A DNA stretch of 64,000 nucleotides from Methanolobus profundi. Lineage in GTDB: Archaea; Halobacteriota; Methanosarcinia; Methanosarcinales; Methanosarcinaceae. A model generated the notes under the pieces. That model ran no database searches, was not told where the DNA came from, and saw only the letters and a list, made by a program, of their open reading frames with translations. The stretch covers positions 1 to 64,000 of the forward strand of contig NZ_FOUJ01000007.1 in the NCBI RefSeq assembly GCF_900114835.1, given 5' to 3'. Below are positions 41,910 to 51,827 of the stretch, piece by piece (position 1 is the stretch's first letter; the number at the start of each line of letters is the position of its first letter). The position numbers and the translations under genes are program-made.

Positions 41910-44369
41910 TCAGACTTCTATTGTGTTCCCATTCAGTACGTCCAGTTCGCTAACACTGACCTCTTGTGTGCTGCCTCCATAACTTATTACATAAGGTCCT
42001 GTAGGCATTGCATCGAATTGTGTTTCACCTTCGATAGGGCCTTCTGTAGAGTAAGGCACTGTGAAAGTGTAAGTTCCATCAGATGTTGTGGACTGTGAGT
42101 AGACGAATGTCCTCATCTGACTTGTCAATATGGTCGTACTTATGGTCACTGTCTCATTGGCAGGGGCAGTACCTGTGATGGTTGCACCTTCCACATACTC
42201 GAATATCTTAACATATCCTGTATCTTCTTCAGACACGCTGCCACCAAAGAGTTGATTGTATACGCTCTTGTATCCGGGTTCCTGTGTGCTTCCTGCAGGT
42301 GTTTCATGTACCAGACGATACTGCTTGAGCCCGTTACCATCGAACATGTGAAGTCTTGCTTCCATTGAATTGTAGTATCTTGGTCCGGGTACGGTCATGT
42401 ATCCAGAATCGGTCTGGACCTGTATGTAATAGTTATCTGTATCCAGCGTCCAGGCAGTCATGGCATAGAATTTACCGGTTGCCATCTCAACATCTGAGAC
42501 TATGTAACGTGCCCCTGCCTTTTCAGGGTCAGGATGGACTGCTTCAAGGACTGCAGTTGCCTCTTCTTCGGAAGATGCTGTGAAGAAGGTTGATGCGCCT
42601 GGAATATTTTCTTCTTCGATGCTGTTGGTACGGCCACCAATTCCTTTTTGAAATGGGTTTGAATTTGGAATACGATGTCCAATGACCTCTATCCAATGAC
42701 CATAGTCCCACCAGGACATTACTCCATAGGCTGTATCAGGATATTCGTAGCTTTCTCCACTTGCAGGTATTTCATAGTTTTCGTAGTAATCAAGTCCGGG
42801 GTATGGGGTGTTGTAGTTTAACCACATTGTTGCTTCTATCCAGTAGCCGTTTGGTCCACCTGTTCCTTGATTTTGTTGCATTGCTAGGTTGTAGCTTGGG
42901 TACATCAGAACAAGTACGATGAATATAGCTGAAAGTATGTGCATTGCCTTTATGTTTTTAGCATTGAAAGTCTTGGATCTTATGCTATTGGCTATATCTT
43001 TCCATCCAGTTAGGTCCAGAATTTGGATGCCTACCCATGCACTGAGTATAGCAGCGTTTACTGAGTAATAGTATGCAAAACGGTTCTGCTGGAGCATAGC
43101 CCATATGATCATTAAGGTCCAAACTATTAGGAAAGTGTTCTCAGGTGTGTTCTTTCTTGTAAATGCCTTGTAGATGAGTATTCCAAGTGCAAAGAATGAT
43201 ATGTATCCAAGAGTACCAAAGTTGTACCAGAGTGGTTGAAGAGTGAAAACTCCTCCTGATGATAAGAGTGGGGATGCTTCTGCAATTGTGAGACCGCCAC
43301 CTGTGCGCATGAAGAAACTGAATACACTGGTTATTAGGTCATATGCTGATTCAGAAAGTAACTTTGAAATTGCAACACTTGCAATGAAAAGCAAACAAAT
43401 TGATAATGGGTAATAATATTTTTTAAGATTACTTCTGTTCATCATTTTGGATATGCCACTAAGAACCGGAAATGCAACGATCCCAGCAAAGAGGCCTTTA
43501 ATTGTGAGTGGTTTTGTACTTCCAATATGTGGTGTTGCTAAGACCATTATTAGTGCAACCAAAAAGATCATGATTCCGAAAATTGCAAGATAGTCGCTTT
43601 TTTTCCCTTGCATGTGGTCTACAATATATTGTATTGTTATGTAGATGCCAATTACAAAACTAAAGAATATAGCACCAATCCATGTAATTGAATATGCGCC
43701 CAGTGCAATTCCAGCTAATAGTATGTAGGGGAGGACTTTTTTGAACGATGCAAAATCTTTGTTTTTAATCATATCAAAAGTTAGTTCTTGGTCCTTTGCA
43801 ATCTTAAGAACCATTATTATAAACATTGCTGTAATAGTTGTAAGTAGTGTTTCAGCAATGTGGTGGTCATTGAAACCAATGATCGATCTGGACAAGAATT
43901 GTCCGGGTGCAATTGCTATGAGAAATGCGGAAAGAAGTGCTACACGACTATCAAATATGTTCTTTGCAACAAAATATGTTGGGATAATAACAAGTGCTCC
44001 TAATATAACAGGGTTATAAGCACAAATTGTGTTGATTGTATCCTGGCTTGGATTACCAAGTCCTATTATCCATATAACAGTTGAGAGGAAATAATCAAAA
44101 AATGGTGCAAATACCTGATTTCCACCACTGGGATATTGTGTGTAAGCATCAAACCATAACATGTTTGGATAATTATGTACTATCGATTCTACATTCCTTA
44201 AATGGTACCAGGGATCGTTCCCTCCAAAACGTACAAACGTGTCAGAGATAAATACGCCTGCTTTGGGTATTGTTCTTATGTATATGGAAACAAGCAACGA
44301 AAGTATTATTCCTCCTAAATATACCAACTTGTTTCCAGATATTTTCGATTTTTTGTTTTCGGTGGTCAT
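41910..44369 (-). CDS. aglB: Oligosaccharyltransferase AglB (STT3 family)
   Basis: AglB transfers lipid-linked glycan to Asn in N-x-S/T sequons on the outer membrane face. The 819 residues have about 12-13 N-terminal membrane helices (from about 12 to 490), with acidic loop motifs RFGGNDPWYHLRN and FNDHHIAE. A soluble C-terminal part carries the catalytic WWDYG (W553-G557) in MSWWDYGHW. A beta-rich C-terminal domain follows (about 680-819). It is the first gene reached at the edge of the long glycan locus and is its natural output enzyme. An A-rich stretch after the stop (41880-41892, T-rich on the minus strand) may terminate it. Confidence 0.95.
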   Translation of the reverse strand: MTTENKKSKISGNKLVYLGGIILSLLVSIYIRTIPKAGVFISDTFVRFGGNDPWYHLRNVESIVHNYPNMLWFDAYTQYPSGGNQVFAPFFDYFLSTVIWIIGLGNPSQDTINTICAYNPVILGALVIIPTYFVAKNIFDSRVALLSAFLIAIAPGQFLSRSIIGFNDHHIAETLLTTITAMFIIMVLKIAKDQELTFDMIKNKDFASFKKVLPYILLAGIALGAYSITWIGAIFFSFVIGIYITIQYIVDHMQGKKSDYLAIFGIMIFLVALIMVLATPHIGSTKPLTIKGLFAGIVAFPVLSGISKMMNRSNLKKYYYPLSICLLFIASVAISKLLSESAYDLITSVFSFFMRTGGGLTIAEASPLLSSGGVFTLQPLWYNFGTLGYISFFALGILIYKAFTRKNTPENTFLIVWTLMIIWAMLQQNRFAYYYSVNAAILSAWVGIQILDLTGWKDIANSIRSKTFNAKNIKAMHILSAIFIVLVLMYPSYNLAMQQNQGTGGPNGYWIEATMWLNYNTPYPGLDYYENYEIPASGESYEYPDTAYGVMSWWDYGHWIEVIGHRIPNSNPFQKGIGGRTNSIEEENIPGASTFFTASSEEEATAVLEAVHPDPEKAGARYIVSDVEMATGKFYAMTAWTLDTDNYYIQVQTDSGYMTVPGPRYYNSMEARLHMFDGNGLKQYRLVHETPAGSTQEPGYKSVYNQLFGGSVSEEDTGYVKIFEYVEGATITGTAPANETVTISTTILTSQMRTFVYSQSTTSDGTYTFTVPYSTEGPIEGETQFDAMPTGPYVISYGGSTQEVSVSELDVLNGNTIEV

Positions 44370-44438
44370 TTGCTTATTCTCTCAAATATATCAATTAATT
44401 TAGCACAATAATTGTAATTATTTCCAATAAATTGCATT

Positions 44439-45578
44439 TTATTTATCATTTGTTGAATTAAGATCATATCTTGCATCTTCCACAGCTTCCCAAGAACCAC
44501 CTGTTGGTACAAGGAATGAAAAATTCATTATTAATTGAGTTGTAACAAAAGATACTGCAATTTTCCCAATTTTAGGCAGCACAAGCAGTATAAGAAATCC
44601 TAGATATAAAGGTTCTTTAAGCATTACCAATGGATACAGGATGGTTAATAACAAAATTACAAGTGGGGAGACAATATGTGTGAGTAATGCATAGGGATAT
44701 ATTATTTTTCCAAATCTTCCTTTTCCTATTAATTGGAAATTATTCAGATAAACTTTTCTTAAACCATTTATTCTCTTCATTTTCTGGATGGTGCGTCCCT
44801 TTACAGTTAGTGGAACACGTTCGTATACTACTGCTTTCTTATCGTACACCACTCTATATCCTAATTTTATTATTTTGTAAAGCATATCAGAGTCATCTGC
44901 ATAGGCATTAGGGTCGATTTTTATTTTATGTAACAGTTCGGTTCTAAAACCCATTAAAGGGCCATTACATACAGAAACGGATGCAATTTTGCTTTCTCCC
45001 TGTCTCCATACATCAAAATAGAAACGATAAGAATCTTCCTGTGATTTTGAAAACCTTGCTTTATCAGAAAGAATTACTATTTTTCCTGTAGCTCCTCCTA
45101 TTTTTGGATCAGTAAAGTTCTTTATTATTTGAAGAAGGGCATCTTCTTTTAACAATGCATCTGAATCGGTTATTACTGTAATATCGCTGCTGATTTTTGA
45201 AAAGATCCAGTTTAATCCTCTTGCCTTTCCTTTGCCACCATCATTTTTAACTACTCTGGCTTTCAGGGAGCTTTCATTGATGGCTTTCGTTGAAATCACT
45301 TCAGAACTGTCTGTCGAGTAATCATCTAGTATTATAACTTCCAGTTTGTCTTCTGGATAGTCAATAAGGGATGTATTTTCAATTTTCTCCCGGATCACTT
45401 TTTCTTCGTTGTACATTGGTATTACCAATGTAACTGTTGGAAGCTTGTTATTTATGGGGAGTTGCTCTTCTTTTTTGGAATAGATATACATGACTAAAGT
45501 ATATGAGGAAAAAAGAGCTACTTCAAACACTACCAAAAGTTGCCAGATCAACACCAGATCAATCATATGTAGTAACAT
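44439..45578 (-). CDS. Membrane glycosyltransferase family 2
   Basis: The 379 residues have an N-terminal membrane helix (about 6-30), a GT2 domain (about 45-275) and three or four C-terminal helices. Motifs are LVIPMYNEEKVIREKI, ILDDYSTDSSE, a DxD in ITDSDALLK, and YADDSDMLYKI, with KMKRINGLRK near the end of the domain as in processive and dolichol-linked GT2 enzymes. It probably adds a sugar to a lipid-linked glycan, or makes a polysaccharide, on the inner face. The donor sugar is unknown. It lies just upstream of aglB. Confidence 0.88.
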   Translation of the reverse strand: MLLHMIDLVLIWQLLVVFEVALFSSYTLVMYIYSKKEEQLPINNKLPTVTLVIPMYNEEKVIREKIENTSLIDYPEDKLEVIILDDYSTDSSEVISTKAINESSLKARVVKNDGGKGKARGLNWIFSKISSDITVITDSDALLKEDALLQIIKNFTDPKIGGATGKIVILSDKARFSKSQEDSYRFYFDVWRQGESKIASVSVCNGPLMGFRTELLHKIKIDPNAYADDSDMLYKIIKLGYRVVYDKKAVVYERVPLTVKGRTIQKMKRINGLRKVYLNNFQLIGKGRFGKIIYPYALLTHIVSPLVILLLTILYPLVMLKEPLYLGFLILLVLPKIGKIAVSFVTTQLIMNFSFLVPTGGSWEAVEDARYDLNSTNDK

Positions 45579-45658
45579 TGGTTATAACCATTTATATTTA
45601 TTTAACAATTTGTTTTGTTTCGAATTAATTTATATTTGATGAGGTCTCAGGCGTTTTA

Positions 45659-47128
45659 TCAGGGAAGATGCAGTTTCCACTTAATTTTTCTGATAAGATA
45701 TGCTGTAGTAAATATTATTTTTGATATCATATTTTTTGATAGGAGTTTTGATTTCAATCTTTCAATTTGTGGATTCTTCAGATATTTTCCCATAAAAGTC
45801 CCATGTCTTACGGACTCTGGTTTGTAATATATATATTCGTGGCCGTTAGACACTTGCCAGTATGCAAACTTAATAGCTCCGGTTTTATCCATTGGTTCTA
45901 ACTTTTGATTGATAAGATTGATAAGTTCTTCTCTATTATTTGGTATGTAACATACCTTGATGTCTTCATAGACTGCTCTACCAATAAGTATAGATGGCTT
46001 GCTCCAGAATACACTTTCAATTCCCACTGTTGACCCAAATGTAATTATTTTTTCACAGGCATTCATTAATTCATATGAATCTATTTTGGAATCTGCGGAA
46101 ATAATATGCAGGTTTTGAGATTTTAATTCGTTCAATTCTCTTGTTTGTGTATTCTTTAAACCTTTCAAATTGGGATGTATTCTCAAATAGAACATTATGT
46201 TATCATCAACTTTGAAATTGATGAGTTCTTTTAGTGCAGATGTCTGGTTTTTGTATAATTGATTTTTCCATCCAGTTATGGCTTCAAATTCATCCTGAGA
46301 AGAGATATAAATCGCAATATTTCTTTTTGAGGAATCAAAACCTTCTGGCAAATTTCCTTTTACCTGAGATTTAGTAAAGGAATACCAACTTTGGTCTTTT
46401 CCACCTCTTCGGTCTTCAAACCATTTAATTGCAATTTCATTCTTTTTCGTATTATCTGACTCGTTATCCCAATATTTCTCTATTTGTTTTTTCTGGTATT
46501 CTATATCATGGGGATATGTGTCTTCCGTAAGTGAATACTTGGTTAGGATCCCCGCTCTCTCATGGATGTATGTTTTTATATTCATATCCTGTGCAGCTCT
46601 TAATGCAGGTCTTAATGGTGCGTATCTTCCATTGAATAGGTAGAATACATCAGGATTTATTTGTTTAAGGTGGTGTTTAGTTGCATTATAAACGGCTATT
46701 GCCATTAACAGGTTTTTTTTAATAAAATGTCTATAATGTATTACATTAGGACTAGGTTCACGCACCATGCTGATAAGTGAAGAGGCAACTGCCATTCCAA
46801 TATCGACTCCATCAATCTCAAAGTTCTTTAGTTCTTCCATGGATGAAAAATCAGGTATTTCAATATCTTTTGTAAAATTGCCCAAGGCAAGCTCGTGCCT
46901 ATTTTTGTCAGGAAGTTTTATGATGCCTAATCCTTTATCTCTTCTTGATTTACACAAAAAGCATGTGAGTTTGATGTGGTTTGGGTTTGGTTCACAAGCA
47001 GGTAAATCTCCTGAGCATTGTATGATATGCACCTCGTCCCCTGCATCAATGTGCTTGGTGGCTATTTCGAGGTCCGTTGCAAGATGAGGGACCCAATCGG
47101 CAAAAGGCATGTAGATAAGGATTTTCAT
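45659..47128 (-). CDS. Putative GT-B glycosyltransferase / capsule-type polysaccharide protein
   Basis: The 489 residues begin MKILIYMPFADWVPHLATDLEIATKHIDAG, a Rossmann start typical of GT-B transferases. The N-terminal part contains CEPNPNHIKLTCFLCKSRRDKG, a Cys pair seen in related surface-polysaccharide proteins. The C-terminal part has MFYLRIHPNLKG, the segment ITFGSTVGIESVFWSKPSILIG, and a nucleotide-sugar site-like glycine-rich loop. This resembles the capsule-biosynthesis/CDP-glycerol-transferase-like group. No membrane helix is evident. The substrate is unknown. It stands between aglB-side genes and the nonulosonic acid genes. Confidence 0.72.
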   Translation of the reverse strand: MKILIYMPFADWVPHLATDLEIATKHIDAGDEVHIIQCSGDLPACEPNPNHIKLTCFLCKSRRDKGLGIIKLPDKNRHELALGNFTKDIEIPDFSSMEELKNFEIDGVDIGMAVASSLISMVREPSPNVIHYRHFIKKNLLMAIAVYNATKHHLKQINPDVFYLFNGRYAPLRPALRAAQDMNIKTYIHERAGILTKYSLTEDTYPHDIEYQKKQIEKYWDNESDNTKKNEIAIKWFEDRRGGKDQSWYSFTKSQVKGNLPEGFDSSKRNIAIYISSQDEFEAITGWKNQLYKNQTSALKELINFKVDDNIMFYLRIHPNLKGLKNTQTRELNELKSQNLHIISADSKIDSYELMNACEKIITFGSTVGIESVFWSKPSILIGRAVYEDIKVCYIPNNREELINLINQKLEPMDKTGAIKFAYWQVSNGHEYIYYKPESVRHGTFMGKYLKNPQIERLKSKLLSKNMISKIIFTTAYLIRKIKWKLHLP

Positions 47129-47165
47129 ATTAATCTCAAATTATTATTATAATAAGTATATTTTG

Positions 47166-48074
47166 TCATTGTTTATGTGGATTCAATGTTGCATATATTA
47201 CACAAGTTCTTCCAATCCCTAATTGTGCCATCGAATTATATAGGTCTCTCCGAATTTCATCACTAATGTTTACCTCAAAACTCATTCTTCTCTTATGACA
47301 CTTGCTTCCTTTTTCTTTGTTGTCGACATAGTTATCCTCCATCAACAGAAAGAGTTCCATTGGAAAATCTGTGGTCTGCAGATGAATGTCGAATCCACAT
47401 TTTTTTAATAACTGACTTAAGCTGGAAAAATCAAAGTAATTAATGTGATCAGGTATTGCCAACCAATAACGGGATTTGCATAGTTTTAATCTGTGTGTTT
47501 CTAGCTGGAGTATATTGAAATCATTTGGGACTTCTATACAAATTATTCCTTCTTCTTTTAGTAAATACTTACAAATATTAATTATTTCAGTTGGGTTAGG
47601 GACATGTTCCAGAACACATTTCAAATTAATAAAATCAAAATATCTATACCATTTGTCTTCAATAAAATCTTCAAGCGTTTTATTTTTTACATTCAAGTTT
47701 AAAGAATTAGCTATTTCACTTGCTGTAAATGAAGGTTCTATCCCGTTAGCTTCCCAGCCATTCTCACTCATAAACCTAAGGAATAGTCCATTTCCACAAC
47801 CAACATCTAATAGTCTTTTAGTTTCACTATGATATTTGATATAATTGTTCACTATATCAAGCTTATCTTTATACCACAAGTTTGACCATTGCGTCTCTCT
47901 GATTTCTTTTTCATAGTCAAGAAGATTTGGTTTTGTATCCTGATAGTATTGTTTTTCGTAGTATTTCTTAATTTCTTCTTTGGATGGTATTGGTTGTAAA
48001 TGCTTAAATCCACAAAGTTCACAGTCAATTATTTCAGTTTTTCCATCTTTTACTACAATTTTTCCTTTATGCAC
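47166..48074 (-). CDS. Class I SAM methyltransferase, glycan-locus type
   Basis: The 302 residues start with a half zinc-ribbon (IIDCELCGFKHLQPIPS) and the YYEKQYYQ segment common to sugar-locus methyltransferases. A Rossmann core follows: motif I LLDVGCGNGLFLRF, then NGIEPS, INLKCVLEHVPNP and EEGIICIEVPND. This architecture is typical of methyltransferases that modify nucleotide-linked or lipid-linked sugars. The target is unknown. The gene lies 37 bases upstream of the GT-B-like gene on the same strand. Confidence 0.83.
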   Translation of the reverse strand: MHKGKIVVKDGKTEIIDCELCGFKHLQPIPSKEEIKKYYEKQYYQDTKPNLLDYEKEIRETQWSNLWYKDKLDIVNNYIKYHSETKRLLDVGCGNGLFLRFMSENGWEANGIEPSFTASEIANSLNLNVKNKTLEDFIEDKWYRYFDFINLKCVLEHVPNPTEIINICKYLLKEEGIICIEVPNDFNILQLETHRLKLCKSRYWLAIPDHINYFDFSSLSQLLKKCGFDIHLQTTDFPMELFLLMEDNYVDNKEKGSKCHKRRMSFEVNISDEIRRDLYNSMAQLGIGRTCVIYATLNPHKQ

Positions 48075-48196
48075 AGTTTTCCCTCCTCAAGTCAATTTGA
48101 TAGTAACTATTGAAAAATACTTCTTAGAGTTTATTGTGGCTAGTTTTTGAAGCTAATTGCCACCTATCTCATTTTTGAACCTGTTCAGTTTCATGT

Positions 48197-49243
48197 TTAT
48201 CGTATGATATCCCAACTCAAAGGAGTTCCTTTTTTAAGATCGTTTCTTGCTTTTCGACACAGAACTTCATTTAAATATCTGGTGTGCAATCCAAAACCAG
48301 GTCGTATAGATCTTACATTATCTTTTGTGAAATTCTCTCCGGCTTTTATATCTTTCACAACAAAAAGAGATCTCGAAAAATCTCTGCTCTTTTTTGCATT
48401 TTCTGTCAATTCATAGTTGATTTGACCAAGTGCTTTTTCAGTTTCTCTTACAGCTTCCACCATGTTTTTAAATTCTTGTGCATCAAGTGAGAATGCGGCA
48501 TCAGGACCCCCCATATTTCGATCCAGAATAAAGTGCTTTTCTATTATTCTTGCTCCGAGGGCAACTGCTGCTATTGGTGCAGATATTCCAAGAGTATGGT
48601 CGGAGAGTCCTACCACAGTTTTAAATGTTTCTTTAATATTTGGTATTGTGTTCAAATTAAGCTCTTCAAGAGGTGCGGGATATGCAGATGTGCATTTCAA
48701 AAGTGCTATCTGTTCATTTCCCATTCTTTTACATGCAGCAATGGCTTCTTCTATGTCTGAAAGTGTTGCAATACCAGTGGATATGATTACCGGTTTTCCT
48801 TTTGATGCAACATATTCTATGAGGGGAATATCGGTAATCTCAAAGGATGCGATCTTGTAGGCAGGAACTTCCATATTTTCAAGAAAATCAACTGCAGTTG
48901 CATCAAAAGGGGATGAGAAACAGATAAGTCCAAGCTCTTCGGCTCTTTTTTTAAGCTTCGGCTGCCATTCCCATGGAGTATATGCTTCCTCATAGAGATT
49001 GTAAAGCGTTTTCCCGTCCCATTGAGTCCCATGTTCTATCTGAAAGAAATCATTATCACAGTTGATTGTAATTGTATCCGGTGTATATGTCTGAAGTTTT
49101 ACAGCATCGGCACCCGAATCTTTGATTGCTTTAATTGTATCGACCGCGAGGTCAAAATTCTGAAGATGATTTGCTGAAACTTCTGCTATTATGAATACTG
49201 GATGTCTTTCACCGACGTATCTGTCACCAATTTTAATTTCCAT
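48197..49243 (-). CDS. pseI: Pseudaminic acid synthase (NeuB family)
   Basis: This enzyme condenses phosphoenolpyruvate with a 2,4-diacetamido-trideoxyhexose to form the nonulosonic acid. The 348 residues have the NeuB TIM barrel (FIIAEVSANHLQNFDLA; ADAVKLQTYTPDT; GLICFSSPFDATAVDFLE; KIASFEITDIPLI; KPVIISTGIATL; GLSDHTLGI; EKHFILDRNMGGPDAAFSL). A C-terminal antifreeze-like SAF domain (about 285-348) follows. The segment WDGKTLYNLYEEAYTPWEWQ is characteristic of PseI rather than sialic acid synthase. All upstream pathway steps but one are encoded within 7 kb. Confidence 0.92.
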   Translation of the reverse strand: MEIKIGDRYVGERHPVFIIAEVSANHLQNFDLAVDTIKAIKDSGADAVKLQTYTPDTITINCDNDFFQIEHGTQWDGKTLYNLYEEAYTPWEWQPKLKKRAEELGLICFSSPFDATAVDFLENMEVPAYKIASFEITDIPLIEYVASKGKPVIISTGIATLSDIEEAIAACKRMGNEQIALLKCTSAYPAPLEELNLNTIPNIKETFKTVVGLSDHTLGISAPIAAVALGARIIEKHFILDRNMGGPDAAFSLDAQEFKNMVEAVRETEKALGQINYELTENAKKSRDFSRSLFVVKDIKAGENFTKDNVRSIRPGFGLHTRYLNEVLCRKARNDLKKGTPLSWDIIR

Positions 49244-49297
49244 GTTTCCCTCATTGATATTGGTTATTTGTAATTATTGATATTTTCTACTTAATCG

Positions 49298-49927
49298 TTA
49301 TATATTATTATGCAGGAACTGCATAATTTTCTGCTTTTCATTATCATCCAGCTCATTGCTTATCTGAAAGTACGGTATGTTCAGATCCTTTGCTCCCTGT
49401 ATGTCCGCAACAGGATCATCTCCTATCATTAAGGCTTCAGAAGCCTCTATCTTGTAGAATTGTAGAATCTTCATAAAATATTTAGGATGGGGTTTTGCGA
49501 GGTCCAATCCATCCTGCTGTGAATAATAGATTGTATCAAAATATCTGTCAAGCCTCAAAGACTCGACTTTCATTTTCTGGGGCAGCAACCATCCGTTGGT
49601 GAGCAAGCAGAGCTTGTATTTCCTAGACAATTCCAAGAGGAACATTTCAATGTCTTCCTTCAGGGAAATTTCAGGATAGTGCTCTCTATAAACATCCACT
49701 AGCCTTCTGATAATACTCTTGTCAATGTTTAATTTATTACATAGATAATTGAAGTTTTTTCCTCTTTCATTGATTACAAATGATTCTAACAGCGAAGAGT
49801 AAACTGTGCAATAATCTAGAGACTTTTCTCTAGCTAAAAAAAGAGCAACGGCTTTAAACCCGCTGATTACGTATTCTTTTTCATTGTACAGCGTGTTGTC
49901 GAGATCAAATATTATTACTTTAATCAT
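49298..49927 (-). CDS. HAD-family hydrolase
   Basis: This is a haloacid dehalogenase-like phosphatase of about 209 residues starting at MIKV. A longer start at 49951 would overlap the upstream gene. Motif I is FDLDNTLYNE, motif II LLTNGW, the motif III lysine is in AKPHPKYF and motif IV is MIGDDPVADIQGAK. A helical cap lies between motifs I and II. The N-acylneuraminate-9-phosphatase subgroup has a similar layout, which is suggestive beside a NeuB-type synthase, but the substrate is unproven. It overlaps the ATP-grasp gene by eight bases. Confidence 0.85.
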   Translation of the reverse strand: MIKVIIFDLDNTLYNEKEYVISGFKAVALFLAREKSLDYCTVYSSLLESFVINERGKNFNYLCNKLNIDKSIIRRLVDVYREHYPEISLKEDIEMFLLELSRKYKLCLLTNGWLLPQKMKVESLRLDRYFDTIYYSQQDGLDLAKPHPKYFMKILQFYKIEASEALMIGDDPVADIQGAKDLNIPYFQISNELDDNEKQKIMQFLHNNI

Positions 49928-50879
49928 GTGCATCAATAAATATGTCTTCACTATAACGTAGCATTATGAGTCCTTCTTTGAAAGGTTTCACTTTGATATT
50001 GCTCTTATTCAAGATTTTGATGAGATATAGGGGAGTGCTTCTTCCAGCAGCGAAACTTAAATTAGATGCACCACCAAAACGCGGGTTCACTTCAATGATT
50101 TTTAAGCTTCCAGATGTTGTTTTGAAGCATTGAATTACATTGTGTCCTATTAATTTTATTTTAGTGGCAAGTGAAATACACAGATCTGTTATTTCCTGTT
50201 CATTTACTGTGATTCCTATTTTTGATTCCCCTGAAACCACTTTCATTCTGACTCTAGGTACCTGACTGATATAGTTCCCTTCAAAATCCGTAAAATAATC
50301 TATACTGTATTCTATTCCTTCTATATATTCCTGTATGATAGGATCTTCTATATTTTCAATGAGTTTGTTCAACTCTTCTTTGTCTTTAGCGATGTAGAAT
50401 TTCCTGGCACCAGCTCCTGATCTCGACTTAATTGCGCACGGATACGTGATGTCATCACATATTTCTGTCCATGACATTATTGCTGGAAGGTCATGTTCCT
50501 GCAGGAATCTGAAGAAATTGAATTTATCAGAACATATTTTTGCGACCTCAATATCGGGGACCATGACCTTTGCCATAGTTCTGTTCTCAATGTACTTTTT
50601 ATGTTTTGACAGGTAAAGGACATCTTCATCCCTTGTCGGAACAATAAGTCGAACTTTTTTTTCGATACATAGTTTCTCTAAAAAATTAAGATAGTCTGGA
50701 CTATCAAGTCTGGGGCATATGGCATATTCGTCGCAGAAATAAAGTGCTGCAGAAAGTGGGTCGATATCTATCCCGATAACTCTACCTTTGTCTTTCTCTT
50801 CAGCAAGTGCTTTTTTGAACTCTTTTACAAGCAGTACTTTTGTAGAAACACTGGTAATCAGGACTGTAGTTTCAGTCAT
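49920..50879 (-). CDS. ATP-grasp enzyme of the glycan locus
   Basis: The 319 residues have a Rossmann-like N-terminal domain (TVLITSVSTKVLLVKEF; RVIGIDIDPLSAALYF) followed by an ATP-grasp fold. Its ATP-binding lysine is in CAIKSRSGAGARKFYIA, the hinge in PIIQEYIEGIEYSIDYF and metal ligands in IIEVNPRFGGASNL. These resemble carbamoyl-phosphate-synthase-like ligases that join a carboxylate to an amine. Here it could attach an amino-acid or acyl group to a sugar. The gene sits between an SDR and a HAD phosphatase in the nonulosonic acid block. Confidence 0.85.
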   Translation of the reverse strand: MTETTVLITSVSTKVLLVKEFKKALAEEKDKGRVIGIDIDPLSAALYFCDEYAICPRLDSPDYLNFLEKLCIEKKVRLIVPTRDEDVLYLSKHKKYIENRTMAKVMVPDIEVAKICSDKFNFFRFLQEHDLPAIMSWTEICDDITYPCAIKSRSGAGARKFYIAKDKEELNKLIENIEDPIIQEYIEGIEYSIDYFTDFEGNYISQVPRVRMKVVSGESKIGITVNEQEITDLCISLATKIKLIGHNVIQCFKTTSGSLKIIEVNPRFGGASNLSFAAGRSTPLYLIKILNKSNIKVKPFKEGLIMLRYSEDIFIDAHD

Positions 50880-50881
50880 CT

Positions 50882-51826
50882 TCAGTGATTCCTTTTCTTT
50901 TCATAAGCAATTATTTCCTTTATACCAGATTCAAGATCGTATTCAGGGGACCAAGAAAGCTCATTTTGTAGTTTACTTATATCTGCACAACTTGATTCAA
51001 ATAATTCTTCTCTGGATTCAATTGTATTGACATCGAAATTCCCCAGGTTATTTTTCAGAACTAAAACAACGTCTTTTACTCTGGAAGATACGCCAGTTCC
51101 AAGATTGTAGATAGCTTTGGCATTCTCGTTCTCACCCAATTTTAATAGTCCTGTAGCTACATCCCTTGCAAATATGTAGTCAAAACGGTTGTTTTCATTA
51201 AACAATATAATATCTTCTTTCTGAAGTATGGCTCTTACCCATCTGGAAATAATGTCACGTGACCCTTTACCATATACTCTGAATATCCTTGCAGATACGC
51301 AATCGAATGGATATTCGTTGTTCCTGCTAAGAAACTCCAGATCTGCCTCAGTCTGGAGTTTTGCAACACCGACTGTGTTTCTGGGATTTATAGTAGAACT
51401 TTCATTCAAGATGTTCTCATCTTCTATATTATTATACTGTTTCTCGTCGTATATCAGATAACTAGATGCAAATATCACTTTCTTGAGGGAAGGACACTTG
51501 ATGATCTGTTCTATTAGATTATGAGATGCAAGGATATTGTTCTTAAAGTTAGACTCCCAGAAATCCTTTCTTTCTTCAGTCCTTTCAAAATCCGCGGCTA
51601 AATGAAAAACATATTCTGGTTCAAAGCGGAAAAGAAACTGGTTACCTGGTCTTGAAAGATCCATCTGAAAGTATTCTATGTCGGTCAATTCTGAAGGTTT
51701 TTCCTGAAAATCCACACATCTTATTATGGCACCTTGTTTTCTAAGCATTTCAATGAGTTCTTTTCCAATTACTCCTGCTCCACCAGTCACTAATACTCTT
51801 TTGTTCTTAAAAAACATCATGTTCAC
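50882..51826 (-). CDS. NAD-dependent epimerase/dehydratase (extended SDR)
   Basis: The 314 residues begin with the dinucleotide motif VLVTGGAGVIGKEL and continue with HLAADFERTEE and the SSYLIYDE region. NPRNTVGVAKLQTEADL lacks a clear YxxxK, the usual Tyr position reading T-V-G-V-A-K, so the catalytic Tyr may be absent. RIFRVYGKGSRD and YNLGTGVSSRVKDVV complete the fold. It is probably a nucleotide-sugar modifying enzyme of the same pathway, but the reaction is unknown. It abuts the ATP-grasp gene and follows the acetyltransferase by one base. Confidence 0.82.
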   Translation of the reverse strand: MNMMFFKNKRVLVTGGAGVIGKELIEMLRKQGAIIRCVDFQEKPSELTDIEYFQMDLSRPGNQFLFRFEPEYVFHLAADFERTEERKDFWESNFKNNILASHNLIEQIIKCPSLKKVIFASSYLIYDEKQYNNIEDENILNESSTINPRNTVGVAKLQTEADLEFLSRNNEYPFDCVSARIFRVYGKGSRDIISRWVRAILQKEDIILFNENNRFDYIFARDVATGLLKLGENENAKAIYNLGTGVSSRVKDVVLVLKNNLGNFDVNTIESREELFESSCADISKLQNELSWSPEYDLESGIKEIIAYEKKRNH

Positions 51827-51827
51827 C

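Noticed and set aside
45659-47128. The 489-residue GT-B-like protein as a missing PseG
   Set aside because: It is much longer than PseG, lacks the PseG start motif for a UDP-sugar hydrolase, and resembles capsule-type transferases.
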